Made by a program: the position numbers and the translations under genes. Shown one piece after another: positions 1 to 9,831 of a stretch of DNA of 33,020 nucleotides. Under the pieces are notes generated by a model. It had not been told where the DNA came from. It saw nothing but the letters and a program-made list of their open reading frames with translations, and made no database searches. Position 1 is the first letter of the stretch, and every line of letters starts with the position of its first letter. The stretch lies in the NCBI GenBank assembly GCA_021201635.1, contig JAJQEM010000102.1, positions 1-33,020 of the forward strand, given 5' to 3'. The DNA is from Clostridiales bacterium (GTDB lineage: Bacteria; Bacillota; Clostridia; Oscillospirales; Oscillospiraceae).

Positions 1-134
1 ATTCAATCGCTATGGATTTTTTAGGTGTTCAACTTCATTTTACAATCGACCACTATGATTGGCTCAGATGAATCGTGGCCATGGTTCAAAAGCACCACAA
101 ACAAGCGTCGAAAATAGCAGGAGGATAGAATAAT

Positions 135-3100
135 ATGATACAGCTTCTCATTGACCTGTTGACCCCCATCTTCACCAGTATGGGCGTCAGTGCAACCGAT
201 GTGGCTTCCTATGCGGAATCCCTCAGCGGTTACATCTACGCCATCGTGGGCCTGCTGGCCGTGGCCATCATCGTCATGATCGCCGCCCACTGGTTCGCTA
301 AAAAGGGGACCCGCCATGTGTTCCGCTGGTCTGCGGCAATGGCCTGGGTCCTGTGCGTGACCATCATCGCCAACGTGGTCTGCTTCGGCCCCATGTACAA
401 CAACATCGCCCCCATCCTGAACGGCTCCGCCTCCGTCTCTGAGGAATCGGTGGCCGCCTCCAAGGAGATCATCCAGGAGACCGGCGAGGAGGGTATGGTG
501 CTGGTCAAGAACACCGGCATCCTGCCCCTGGCTGCCAACTCCAACCTGAACGTGTTCGGCTGGGCCTCCACCAACCCCATCTACGGCGGCACCGGCTCCG
601 GCTCCTCGGACAGCTCTGACGCCATCGACATCCTGACCTCCCTGGCGGACGCCGGATTCACGGTGAACCAGAGCTTGGTGGAAATGTACACCGAGTACAG
701 CCCCACCCGGAATCTGGGCGGCAACGTGGCCAGCGTGACCTACACCGACTGGTCCCTGCCGGAACCCACCCTTGACTATTACACTGACGAGCTGATGGAC
801 GAGGCCAAGGAGTTCTCCGACACCGCCCTGATCGTCATCTCCCGCTCCGGCGGCGAGGGTCAGGACGTACCCCGGGACATGAATGCCGTCATCAACGGCA
901 CCTATAACATCGCCGACACCGTAGCCAACGGCAACAGCAATTACGCCTACTTCGCCTGCAACTACACCAACAACGGGGACTACGACGACTTCGACGAGGG
1001 CGAGCATTATCTCCAGCTGTCCAATACCGAGGAGGACATGATCGACCTGGTCTGCTCTGAGTTTGACAACGTCATCGTGGTCATCAACGCCAACAACACC
1101 ATGGAGCTGGGCTGGGTGGACGAGTATGACTCCATCGGTGCGGTCATCCTGGCCCCCGGCACCGGCGCCACCGGCATGGAGGCCCTGGGCGAGATCCTGA
1201 ACGGTACCGTCAACCCCTCCGGCAAAACCGCCGATACCTTCGTCTATGACCTGACCGACACCCCCACCTACAACAACTCCGGCAGCTTCACCTATTCCAA
1301 CGTGGAGGACCTCCAGGCGGCCTTCACCGAGGCGGACGACGCCTACCAGGGAGTCATCGCCTTCGTGGACTATGTGGAAAACATCTATGTGGGCTACAAG
1401 TTCTACGAGACCGCCGCAGAGGAGGGCCTGATCGATTACGACGAGAAGGTGCAGCACCCCTTCGGCTACGGCCTGAGCTACACCACCTTTGAGCAGACCA
1501 TGGAGAACTTCACCGACAACGGGGATACCGTCTCCTTTGACGTGACCGTGACCAATACCGGCACTGTGGCCGGCAAGGACGTGGTAGAGGTCTATTACAC
1601 GCCTCCCTACACCAACGGCGGCATCGAAAAGGCCTCCGTCAACCTGATCTCCTTTGAAAAGACGGACACCCTGGAGCCGGGCACTTCCCAGACCTTCTCC
1701 TTTGAGATTGCCAAGGAGGACATGGCCTCCTACGACTCCAATTGCCTGAAGACCGAGAACGGCGGTTATGTGCTGGAGGCCGGGGAGTACGTGATTTCCA
1801 TCCGCTCCGACTCCCACACCGTTCTGGATGAGGCCAGCTTCACCGTGGACGCCGACATCGACTACAGCGTTACCGGCCGCTCCTCCGACGACACTGCCGC
1901 CGTCAACCAGTTCCAGGACTACTCCACCGGAAATGTGACCTACCTCTCCCGGGCCGACGGCTTTGCCAACTATGACGAGGCCACTGCAGCCCCCGACGAG
2001 TCCGAGTACCTGATGGACGACGAGACCCGTGAAGAAGTTTCCGCTCATTCCGTGGCCTATTACGACTCCACCCTGTACGACGACGACAGCGACGAGATGC
2101 CCACCACCGGGGCGGACAACGGGCTGACCCTGGCGGACATGATGGGCCTGGACTATGACGACCCCCAGTGGGACGACCTGCTGGATCAGCTCACCGTGGA
2201 CGACATGATCAACATGGTGAACCTGGGCGGCTTCCAGACAGTGGCGGCAGACTCCATCGGCAAGGTGGCTACTCTGGACTCTGACGGCACCTCCGGCCTG
2301 AACGACTGGTACATCGGCGTATACGGCACCGCCTACTCCACCGAGCTGCTCATCGCCCAGACATGGAACAAGGATCTGGCCTATCGCATCGGCGTGGCCG
2401 AGGGCGCAGAGTATGCCGACTGCGGCATCTATGGCACCTATTCCCCCGCCATGAACACCCACCGCTCTGCCTTCTGCGGCCGGAACTTCGAGTACTACTC
2501 CGAGGACGGCACCCTGGCCGGGTATATGGCCGCCAATACGGTCAACGGCCTGGCCTCTCAGGGGGTGTACGCCTACATCAAGCACTTCGTCATGAACGAC
2601 CAGGAGACCAACCGCTGCTCCATGCTGCTGACCTACTCCGACGAGCAGGCCATCCGGGAGATCTACATGAAGCCCTTTGAGATCTGCGTGAAGAACTGCG
2701 AGACGGGTACCTTCGCCGTCATGTCCTCCTTCAACTTCATCGGCTACAAGTGGTGCGGTGCCAACAGCGACCTGCTCAACGACGTTCTCCGGGACGAGTG
2801 GGGCTTCCGGGGCATGGTGCTGACTGACTGGAACGGCTCCTACGGCTACCAGAACACCGACGACGCCGTCCGCAACGGCAACGACGCCATGCTGGGCTTC
2901 TTCTCCTATGAGTCCAACCAGATCACCAACACCTCCGCCACTCTGGTCACGGCCATGCGGCAGGCGTGTAAGAACATCTGCTATACCGTGGTCAACAGCG
3001 GCAACTACACCCTGGCAGAGGAGACCTCCGGTCTGGACAACATGACCTCCCTGTTCCTGACCATCGACATCGCCGTTGCTGTGGCGCTGGTCCTGGTAGA

Positions 3101-3149
3101 GGGCATCGTCCTCATCCGCTGGCGCAAAAAGAGCAAGGCGGCCGACTAA
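135..3149 (+). CDS. Membrane-anchored glycoside hydrolase family 3 (beta-glucosidase-like) protein with C-domain/FnIII-like preceding the catalytic barrel domain
   Basis: 1004-aa ORF. Two N-terminal hydrophobic segments, then a GH3_C-like region (EEGMVLVKNTGILPL, GYGLSYTTFE) and FnIII-like region (VTVTNTGTVAGKDVVEVYY), then GH3 barrel motifs (DSDGTSGLND, GRNFEYYSEDGTLAG, IKHFVMNDQETNR, GFRGMVLTDW with likely nucleophile Asp), and a C-terminal TM followed by RWRKKSK. Confidence 0.9.
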   Translation: MIQLLIDLLTPIFTSMGVSATDVASYAESLSGYIYAIVGLLAVAIIVMIAAHWFAKKGTRHVFRWSAAMAWVLCVTIIANVVCFGPMYNNIAPILNGSASVSEESVAASKEIIQETGEEGMVLVKNTGILPLAANSNLNVFGWASTNPIYGGTGSGSSDSSDAIDILTSLADAGFTVNQSLVEMYTEYSPTRNLGGNVASVTYTDWSLPEPTLDYYTDELMDEAKEFSDTALIVISRSGGEGQDVPRDMNAVINGTYNIADTVANGNSNYAYFACNYTNNGDYDDFDEGEHYLQLSNTEEDMIDLVCSEFDNVIVVINANNTMELGWVDEYDSIGAVILAPGTGATGMEALGEILNGTVNPSGKTADTFVYDLTDTPTYNNSGSFTYSNVEDLQAAFTEADDAYQGVIAFVDYVENIYVGYKFYETAAEEGLIDYDEKVQHPFGYGLSYTTFEQTMENFTDNGDTVSFDVTVTNTGTVAGKDVVEVYYTPPYTNGGIEKASVNLISFEKTDTLEPGTSQTFSFEIAKEDMASYDSNCLKTENGGYVLEAGEYVISIRSDSHTVLDEASFTVDADIDYSVTGRSSDDTAAVNQFQDYSTGNVTYLSRADGFANYDEATAAPDESEYLMDDETREEVSAHSVAYYDSTLYDDDSDEMPTTGADNGLTLADMMGLDYDDPQWDDLLDQLTVDDMINMVNLGGFQTVAADSIGKVATLDSDGTSGLNDWYIGVYGTAYSTELLIAQTWNKDLAYRIGVAEGAEYADCGIYGTYSPAMNTHRSAFCGRNFEYYSEDGTLAGYMAANTVNGLASQGVYAYIKHFVMNDQETNRCSMLLTYSDEQAIREIYMKPFEICVKNCETGTFAVMSSFNFIGYKWCGANSDLLNDVLRDEWGFRGMVLTDWNGSYGYQNTDDAVRNGNDAMLGFFSYESNQITNTSATLVTAMRQACKNICYTVVNSGNYTLAEETSGLDNMTSLFLTIDIAVAVALVLVEGIVLIRWRKKSKAAD

Positions 3150-3252
3150 ACCCTCCCCTTACCGGTCCTTTCCCCTGAGAGCCGGTAGATAACACTCCAT
3201 CGTCTCTTTCAAAGCTGCTTCCCTGAGCGAGAATGAGCGCTGGACAGAAAAC

Positions 3253-3290
3253 GAGCCTGGAGACAGTGGTGGTGCGCTGTCTCCAGGCTC
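3253..3290 (-). terminator. Intrinsic terminator for the 2-hydroxyacid dehydrogenase gene (minus strand)
   Basis: Perfect 14-bp inverted repeat GAGCCTGGAGACAG/CTGTCTCCAGGCTC with a 10-nt loop; on the minus strand it is followed by GTTTTCTG. Confidence 0.6.
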
Positions 3291-3417
3291 AACTCATTGC
3301 GACAAAGCGTGAAATGCCCCGGCCGGGATCCGTTCCCGATGTAATTGCAGCTGCAGTTGTAGACGGCAATCAGCTTGAACTCATCCATGGGCAAGGTATA
3401 GGGGAACAACCAGGCCG

Positions 3418-4428
3418 TCAGACCGCTGTTTTGGGGTTCGATACACCGTTGACCACACAGGTTGGCCGCTCTCCCCTCTCGACGGCGGCGACGTTGTCCC
3501 ACATCCGGCTGTGCATCCGGCGGAAGCAGCCGGTGGTGACCCCGCCAATGTGGGGGGAGAACAGGATACGGCACGGGTGCTCTGCGGCGAAGCGGACCAG
3601 GGGGTTGTCCCGGGTGACCGGCTCCGGGGTCAGGGTATCCAGCCCTGCTCCCTCCAGATGGCCGGAGGCCAGGGCCTGGACCAGGGCCTCTTGGTCCACC
3701 AGGTCGCCCCGGGCGGTGTTGACGAGGAAGGCTCCGGGCTTCATCCGCCCCAGGGTCTCCCGGTTCATCATCCCCACTGTCTCCGGCGTGACCGCAGAGT
3801 GGAGGCTGACGATGTCGCTCTGGGCCAGCAGGTCGTCCAGGGAGCGGTATTCCACGCAGTACCGGGCCTCCGTCTCCCCGTCCTTCCGGTGGGGGCTATA
3901 GTACAGGCAGTTTGCCCCGAAGGCGTGGAGGAGCAGCGCCGTCTGCCGTGCGATGTTGCCGAAGCCCACAAGGCCCACGGTGCAGTCCCGCAACTCGGTG
4001 ATGCCGCTGACCATCTTCTCCTCCTTTATATTGATCTGTCTGCCGTCCAGGACCGCCCGGTGGCCCCCCTCCACAAAGCGGAGCAGCCCCAGCATGAGCA
4101 GGATGGCCTGCTCCGCCACTGCCTGGGCATTGGCCCCCTGGTTGTTGCAGACGTAGACGCCCCGCTCCCGGGCCGCCGCCCCGTCGATGCGGTCATAGGC
4201 GGCTCCCTCGGAGTGAATGAGCCGGAGGTTGGGCATCTGGGCGATCAGGTCAGCGTCCACAGTGGCGATGGCGTCGGCCAGGATGACCTCTGCGTCTCCG
4301 GCGGCCTCCAGCAGCGCCCCGTTGAGGGTGCCCACAGGGCGATAGACCAGCTCGCACCGGCGGGCGATCCCGTCCTCCGGCATAAATTTCTCATAGCGGG
4401 ACTGGCTGGCGATAATCAGGATTTTCAT
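3418..4428 (-). CDS. D-isomer-specific 2-hydroxyacid dehydrogenase family protein (NAD-binding)
   Basis: 336-aa ORF with the Rossmann motif VGLVGFGNIARQTA, the catalytic-region motif NTARGDLVDQEAL, GAGLDTLTPEP and FSPHIGG. Confidence 0.93.
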   Translation of the reverse strand: MKILIIASQSRYEKFMPEDGIARRCELVYRPVGTLNGALLEAAGDAEVILADAIATVDADLIAQMPNLRLIHSEGAAYDRIDGAAARERGVYVCNNQGANAQAVAEQAILLMLGLLRFVEGGHRAVLDGRQINIKEEKMVSGITELRDCTVGLVGFGNIARQTALLLHAFGANCLYYSPHRKDGETEARYCVEYRSLDDLLAQSDIVSLHSAVTPETVGMMNRETLGRMKPGAFLVNTARGDLVDQEALVQALASGHLEGAGLDTLTPEPVTRDNPLVRFAAEHPCRILFSPHIGGVTTGCFRRMHSRMWDNVAAVERGERPTCVVNGVSNPKTAV

Positions 4429-4683
4429 GGCGTACGGCTCCTTTGGCGGTTTTCTGTGTGTTCTGTCCTCTATTATACGGCAGGATGGGCCAATTTTCTA
4501 CCCCTCCTTCCCGGAAAAGGGCTTTAGAACGGCTATTTTTGAAAAAAGGCATTCTCTTTTTTCATTTCCATGTTATAATGAGATTGACATTTTTTCCCAA
4601 GCTGGCCGTCAGGGGGCGCAGCGGCGGGAAAAACAGCGGGAGAGAGCTGTGTTCAGAAAAGGTGAGAAAAGGAGAGGGAGCAA

Positions 4684-5859
4684 ATGTTCAGCAGTATGTA
4701 TTTTTACCTGATGGTCGTGGTGGTCGTGTTCGCCTTGGGCGATCTGGTCGCTCACTTTACGAAGGGCCGTCTGTCCGGCATGATGATCGTCATGCTGATT
4801 TTTCTGGTGGGATTTCTGGCGGGGGTGTTCCCGGCGGACATCATCGATCAGGCGGGGCTGACCGAACTGTCCAGCCTTGCTATCGCCATGGTGCTCTTTA
4901 ATATGGGGACGACCATCAATGTCCGGCAGCTGATTCAGGAGTGGAAAACGGTCCTGATGGCGGCCCTCTGTATGGTGACCTCCTGTCTCCTGCTGCTGGT
5001 GGCGGCGCCCATCATCGGGCTGGACACCGTCCTGGTGGGGATGCCGGTCATCAACGGCGGGGCTATGGCTACCTCGCTGATGACGGCGGCGGCCACGGAA
5101 AAGGGCCTGACCACCGCCGCCGCTCTCTGTGCGGTGATTTATTCGGTGCAGAAGCTGGTGGGTGCGCCCATCGCCTCCGCCATGGGTCTGAAATACGCCC
5201 GGAAGCTGGTGGCCGAGTTCCGCACCGACCCGGAGGGAAAGATGGCGGCGATGAAGGCAAAGCAGAGCAGCGTCTCGTCGGAAAAGGTCCCCTTTTACGA
5301 AAAGCACAAGGCGCTGTATACGGCGAACCTGGACATTGCCATCGTCTGCGTAGGCGGGTGGCTGGCCAGAAGTCTCGGCGGTGTGACGCCCATCAACTAC
5401 GCAGTGTGGGCGCTGGTCCTGGGGTCTCTGTCCGGGATCGGCGGCTTCATCCCGCCCAAGCCCCTGCAGCGGGGCTCCTCCTACGGGATTTTAATGATCG
5501 CCATTTACGGGTCCATCATCCCCTCCCTGGCGACGGTCTCTCTGTCCGACCTGGGCTCTATGGCATTTCAGACCGTCCTGCTGGCAATCATCGGCGTGGT
5601 GCTGGTGAGCTATGTGCTGCCCATCGGCAAACTGCTGGTGGGGGACAAGGATCTGGCCATGGGCATCGGCGTGGAGCAGTTCCTGGGCTTCCCCAGCAAT
5701 GTAGTCATCTGCCGTGAGGTGGCGGAGGCCGTGGGCGAGACGCCGGAGGAAAAGACGTACATCGAGGACACGCTGAACGTGCCCTATGTGGTGGGCGGCA
5801 TTACGGTGGTGACCATCCTGTCCGTCCTGATGGCGGGCTTCGTGATCGGGCTGCTGTGA
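4684..5859 (+). CDS. Predicted multi-TM transporter-like membrane protein
   Basis: 391-aa strongly hydrophobic ORF with about 10 TM-like segments and a conserved-looking GMPVINGGAMATSLMTAAATEKGL motif; AGGGAG RBS before the ATG. Family not firmly recognised. Confidence 0.75.
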   Translation: MFSSMYFYLMVVVVVFALGDLVAHFTKGRLSGMMIVMLIFLVGFLAGVFPADIIDQAGLTELSSLAIAMVLFNMGTTINVRQLIQEWKTVLMAALCMVTSCLLLLVAAPIIGLDTVLVGMPVINGGAMATSLMTAAATEKGLTTAAALCAVIYSVQKLVGAPIASAMGLKYARKLVAEFRTDPEGKMAAMKAKQSSVSSEKVPFYEKHKALYTANLDIAIVCVGGWLARSLGGVTPINYAVWALVLGSLSGIGGFIPPKPLQRGSSYGILMIAIYGSIIPSLATVSLSDLGSMAFQTVLLAIIGVVLVSYVLPIGKLLVGDKDLAMGIGVEQFLGFPSNVVICREVAEAVGETPEEKTYIEDTLNVPYVVGGITVVTILSVLMAGFVIGLL

Positions 5860-5881
5860 GCAGCGGCAAGGGGGATTTCTC

Positions 5882-7060
5882 ATGCAGGAGCAGCAATTTG
5901 ACATTCAGGCGATCTGTGATTACATCGACTCCAGAGAGCAGTCCATGACCCAGCTTTGGGAGCAGATGGTGCGCATCGAAAGCCCGTCCTCTGACCGGGC
6001 GGAGGTCAACCGCCTGGCAGCGCACCTGGACACCTATCTGGACGCCATGGGCCTGTGGCGGAAAAAGGTAGCCTTTGAGCAGGCGGGCTCCAGCCTGGTG
6101 GCGCAGACGGAGGCGGGAGAGCTCCCCGCCGTGGCCTTGATGGCGCACATGGACACGGTGCATCCGGTGGGCCGGTTCGGGGAGGACACCTTCCGCCGGG
6201 ACGGGGACAAAATTTACGGCCCCGGTGTGTACGACTGCAAGGGCGGCATTGCGGTGGCCATCCTGGTGATCGCCACGTTACGGCGCTTTGGTTATCGCAA
6301 GCGGCAGCTTCGGCTGATTTTGGGCGGCGACGAGGAGGTGGCCCACGCCCTCTCCCAGGGAGGCGGCTGCCAAGTCTACGCCGACGCTGCCGCCGGGTGC
6401 GGGGCGGCCTTCAACTGCGAGAGCGGTCTGCTCAACGGAGATGTGATTTACCGCCGCAAGGGAGGCGGTATCGTGACGGTCACGGTCCACGGCGTCTCCG
6501 CCCATGCGGGCAAGGAGCCGGAGAAGGGGGCCAGTGCCATCCGGGCGGCGGCCCGCAAGATTTTGAACATCGAGGAGCTGTCCGGCCCAAACCGGGTGCT
6601 GTACAACTGCGGTATTGTCAAGGGCGGCACCACCAGCAACGCCATCCCTGACCGGTGTGAATTTACCGTAGGGCTTCGCTTCCCCACCAATCAGGACCTG
6701 GAGGATGCATTGAAGGCATTACAGGCCATCTGTGACGACGACCCGGACCCCCGGATTCACGCAGAGATGGAGATGCGGACCGTCTTTAAGGCCATGGAGC
6801 CGGTGCCGGGCACAGAGCGGCTGTTGCAGCTATATCAGGACGCCTGCGCACAGCTGGGCTTTTCCCGGCCACAGCCGGTGTATTCCGGCGGCTGCTCTGA
6901 CGCCGCCTATATCAGCATGCTGGGCATCCCGGTCCTCTGCGGCGTAGGGGTGCGGGGCGACGCCAGCCACACCGCCAACGAGTACGCCGTGGCCTCATCC
7001 CTGACGGAGCAGGCGAAAAAAATCGTGCTGACCATTCTGAGTATGCCGGACGATTTCTGA
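5882..7060 (+). CDS. M20 family metallopeptidase (CPG2/ArgE/DapE-like)
   Basis: Motifs ALMAHMDTVHPVG, GPGVYDCKGGIA, GGDEEV, VHGVSAHAGKEPEKG and SGGCSDAAYI; AAGGGGG RBS; starts about 20 nt after the transporter. Confidence 0.9.
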   Translation: MQEQQFDIQAICDYIDSREQSMTQLWEQMVRIESPSSDRAEVNRLAAHLDTYLDAMGLWRKKVAFEQAGSSLVAQTEAGELPAVALMAHMDTVHPVGRFGEDTFRRDGDKIYGPGVYDCKGGIAVAILVIATLRRFGYRKRQLRLILGGDEEVAHALSQGGGCQVYADAAAGCGAAFNCESGLLNGDVIYRRKGGGIVTVTVHGVSAHAGKEPEKGASAIRAAARKILNIEELSGPNRVLYNCGIVKGGTTSNAIPDRCEFTVGLRFPTNQDLEDALKALQAICDDDPDPRIHAEMEMRTVFKAMEPVPGTERLLQLYQDACAQLGFSRPQPVYSGGCSDAAYISMLGIPVLCGVGVRGDASHTANEYAVASSLTEQAKKIVLTILSMPDDF

Positions 7061-7097
7061 TCGTCTGGTTTGCACAGATACAGGCAGTCAAAAATGA

Positions 7098-7158
7098 TAC
7101 ACCCGCCTCCAGTTTCCTTTTTGCACAGGAAACGGGGCGGATGTATTGTTTTTGGTAG
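7098..7158. terminator. Bidirectional terminator-like hairpin between the convergent M20 and glnN genes
   Basis: Long imperfect inverted repeat ATACAcCCGCCtC..GTTTCCT / AGGAAAC..GGGCGGaTGTAT followed by TGTTTTTGG. Confidence 0.6.
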
Positions 7159-7166
7159 AATCAACT

Positions 7167-7200
7167 GGAGCGCTACAGAACAAATTCCGCAGCGCTCCAA
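7167..7200. repeat. Inverted repeat immediately downstream of glnN
   Basis: 9-bp perfect arms TGGAGCGCT ... AGCGCTCCA. Confidence 0.6.
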
Positions 7201-7215
7201 TGGTTTGCAGGGACA

Positions 7216-9309
7216 TTACACCTCGAACAGCAGGTCGCCGTAGCTGTACATGGGCCACACGTCCTGATCAACCAGCAGCTCCAGCTCGTCGATGGGCGCC
7301 CGGAGTGCGGCCATGCAGGGGACGATGGTGTCGTGGAAGGCGTGGGCCATAGCGCCCATGGAGTCCATGGAGTTGACCTGGGGCAGCTTGCACTCCAGAT
7401 CGGCCAGGGCGGAGGCAGCCTGCTTGAGCAGGACGTTCACCTGGTTGAGGAGATCCTTCTGGACGGAGGCGTCGGCGTCCACCGCCTCCAGAGCGGCCAC
7501 CGTGTTGGCCAGATCGCCGGAATAGGCCACAACGGCGGGGATGTATGCCTTGGACGCCATATGGATCATGGCGTTCGCCTCGATATTGATGGTCTTGGCG
7601 TAGGTCTCATACTGGACCTCCACACGGGAGGCCAGCTCAGCCCGAGTGAAGATGTTGAACTTCTCGTACATATCCACCACGTCGTCCTGCACCAGAACGG
7701 GGATGGCGTCCACCATGCTCTTGATGTTGGGCAGACCACGACGGGCAGCCTCCTCCACCCAGGCGTCGGAGTAGCCGTCGCCGTTGAAGATGATGCGCTT
7801 GTGCTTGGAGATGGACTCCTTGATGTAGGCCTTGCAGGCGGTCTCGAAGTCCTCAGCCCCCTCCAGTGCGTCGGCGGCGTTGCAGAATGCCTCGGCCAGG
7901 ACAGCATTCAGGGCGGTGTTGGGAGAGGCGATGGAATCGCGAGAGCCCACCATACGGAACTCGAACTTGTTGCCAGTAAAGGCGAAGGGAGAGGTGCGGT
8001 TCCGGTCAGTGGCGTCCTTCCTGAGGACGGGCACGGTGGACACGCCGGTATCCAGGGCGGCATCGGCGGCGGTGGCGTCCTCGGAGCCCTTCAAGATCTG
8101 GTTCACCACCTCGTCCAGCTGGTCGCCCAGGAAGATGGAGATGATGGCGGGAGGCGCCTCCTGAGCGCCCAGACGGTGATCGTTGCCCACGTCGGCGGCG
8201 GACTCCCGGAGCAGGTCGGCGTGGTCGTCCACAGCAGCCAGGACGCAGGAGAGCACCAGCAGGAACTGGAGGTTGTGGATGGGCTCATCACCCGGCTCGA
8301 AGAGGTTCTCTCCCTCGTCGGTGCCGATGGACCAGTTGTTGTGCTTGCCGGAGCCGTTGATGCCCGCATAGGGCTTCTCGTTGAGCAGGCAGACCAGGCC
8401 GTGGCGGGTGGCCACCCGCTTCATGGTCTCCATGGTCAGCTGGTTCTGGTCCACGGCCACGTTAGCGGTGGAGTAAATCGGGGCCAGCTCATGCTGAGCG
8501 GGGGCCACCTCGTTGTGCTGAGTGGTGGCGGTGATGCCCAGCTTCCACAGCTCCACGTCCAAATCCTTCATGTAAGCGCCGATGCGCTCCCGGATCTGAC
8601 CAAAGTAGTGGTCGTCCAGCTCCTGGCCCTTGGGGGCGGGCGCGCCGAACAGGGTGCGTCCGGCATAGACCAGGTCCTTCCGCTTCAGGTACTTCTCCCG
8701 GTCCACCAGGAAATACTCCTGCTCCGGGCCGACGAAGGCGGTGACCTTCTTGGCGGTGGTGTTGCCGAACAGCCGGACGATACGAATAGCCTGGGTGGAC
8801 AAAGCCTCCATGGAGCGGAGTAGAGGTGTCTTCTTGTCCAGAGCCTCTCCGGTGTAGGAGATGAACACGGTGGGGATGCAAAGAATCACACCGCAGCCGG
8901 ACTCCTTGACAAAGGCGGGAGAGGTGATGTCCCAGGCAGTGTAGCCCCGGGCATAGGAGGTGGCACGCAGGCCGCCGGAGGGGAAGGAGGACGCATCCGG
9001 CTCGCCCATGATGAGCTGCTTGCCGGAGAGCTGGAGGAGGGTCTTGCCGTCCTTGGGATAGGTGATAAAAGAATCGTGCTTCTCAGCGGTGGAGCCGGTC
9101 AGCGGCTGGAACCAGTGAGTGTAGTGGGTGGCGCCCTTCTCCACAGCCCAGTCCTTCATGGCGTTGGCCACCACATCGGCGGTCGCCATGGAGATCTGTC
9201 CGCCGTTTTCCATCACGTCGGTGACCTCGGCGAACACCTTCTTGGGCAGACGCTCCTTCATAACGGATACGCTGAACACATTTACTCCAAAAATCTCGCT
9301 GATATTCAT
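7216..9309 (-). CDS. glnN: Glutamine synthetase type III
   Basis: About 697 aa from [29 protein letters not shown] (internal start of the 735-aa ORF). GSIII features include [62 protein letters not shown] and [21 protein letters not shown]-like AAAGGG upstream of the ATG at 9309. Confidence 0.95.
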   Translation of the reverse strand: MNISEIFGVNVFSVSVMKERLPKKVFAEVTDVMENGGQISMATADVVANAMKDWAVEKGATHYTHWFQPLTGSTAEKHDSFITYPKDGKTLLQLSGKQLIMGEPDASSFPSGGLRATSYARGYTAWDITSPAFVKESGCGVILCIPTVFISYTGEALDKKTPLLRSMEALSTQAIRIVRLFGNTTAKKVTAFVGPEQEYFLVDREKYLKRKDLVYAGRTLFGAPAPKGQELDDHYFGQIRERIGAYMKDLDVELWKLGITATTQHNEVAPAQHELAPIYSTANVAVDQNQLTMETMKRVATRHGLVCLLNEKPYAGINGSGKHNNWSIGTDEGENLFEPGDEPIHNLQFLLVLSCVLAAVDDHADLLRESAADVGNDHRLGAQEAPPAIISIFLGDQLDEVVNQILKGSEDATAADAALDTGVSTVPVLRKDATDRNRTSPFAFTGNKFEFRMVGSRDSIASPNTALNAVLAEAFCNAADALEGAEDFETACKAYIKESISKHKRIIFNGDGYSDAWVEEAARRGLPNIKSMVDAIPVLVQDDVVDMYEKFNIFTRAELASRVEVQYETYAKTINIEANAMIHMASKAYIPAVVAYSGDLANTVAALEAVDADASVQKDLLNQVNVLLKQAASALADLECKLPQVNSMDSMGAMAHAFHDTIVPCMAALRAPIDELELLVDQDVWPMYSYGDLLFEV

Positions 9310-9370
9310 ACTTCTCAACCCTTTCGATGTTTGCGATATTTGGCATACAGTTCGGACGGAAGACCCGTAC

Positions 9371-9424
9371 AAACAAAGAAGGCGACAACGATTCCCTGCT
9401 CTCTCAGGGGACGCCATTGTCACC
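9371..9424 (-). promoter_or_regulatory. Putative ANTAR-binding tandem hairpin overlapping an intrinsic terminator in the glnN leader
   Basis: Minus-strand RNA: P1 GAC-AAUGGC-GUC, then P2 CCCUG-AGAGAG-CAGGG (both hexaloops have A1 and G4). Alternative stem GGUGACAAUGG/UCGUUGUCGCC (11 pairs, 3 GU) followed by UUCUUUGUUU. Confidence 0.6.
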
Positions 9425-9481
9425 TTTACTCTCGTGTCTGTTCGGTTATGAGGCCCCGGAGAGCCTCCGCTTCACAACACA

Positions 9482-9510
9482 AAGGATACACTATCCGGCG
9501 GGAATATGCA
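9482..9510 (-). promoter_or_regulatory. Sigma70-type promoter for glnN
   Basis: Minus strand TTGCAT-N17-TATCCT, located upstream of the hairpin leader. Confidence 0.5.
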
Positions 9511-9622
9511 AGTGTTTTTTTGATTTCATTCAAATTGACCGCAAAACCTCTCCCATCCCCCCCTTATTTTATGAAATATGAACGGAAGATGCATGAAGAA
9601 ATTCAAAAGTTGTCAGAATGTC

Positions 9623-9654
9623 TTGACATTCCCGCCCGAACTGGTTAGTATAAT
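9623..9654 (+). promoter_or_regulatory. Promoter for glnA
   Basis: TTGACA at 9623-9628; TATAAT at 9649-9654 (20-bp spacer) or TAGTAT at 9646-9651 (17-bp spacer). Confidence 0.5.
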
Positions 9655-9831
9655 ACTATCCGCAGGCATTTTCTGCGTATCTCCCGCCTGTCTCTCCGGC
9701 CGCCGGGAGCCGCTTGGAAATGTCCGCCCCTGATGTTCAAAAATGCAGGATGGGGCCGGTCTCCCTGCGTCATTTGCCCGCCTCGCCCCATTTTCCCGTG
9801 AGGCAGAGCCGGAAGGAGCAGCGATCACATC

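Noticed and set aside
21-2585. 854-aa minus-strand ORF antisense to the GH3 gene
   Set aside because: Shadow ORF with G/V/H-rich composition; no recognisable domain.
3233-3901. 222-aa plus ORF downstream of GH3
   Set aside because: Overlaps the terminator hairpin and the antisense of the dehydrogenase; no domain and no good RBS.
7333-8823. 496-aa plus-strand ORF antisense to glnN
   Set aside because: Shadow ORF; glnN is strongly supported on minus.
9661-9677. CGCAG-GCATTTT-CTGCG hairpin at the start of the glnA leader as ANTAR P1
   Set aside because: Seven-nt loop lacking A1/G4; no adjacent P2.
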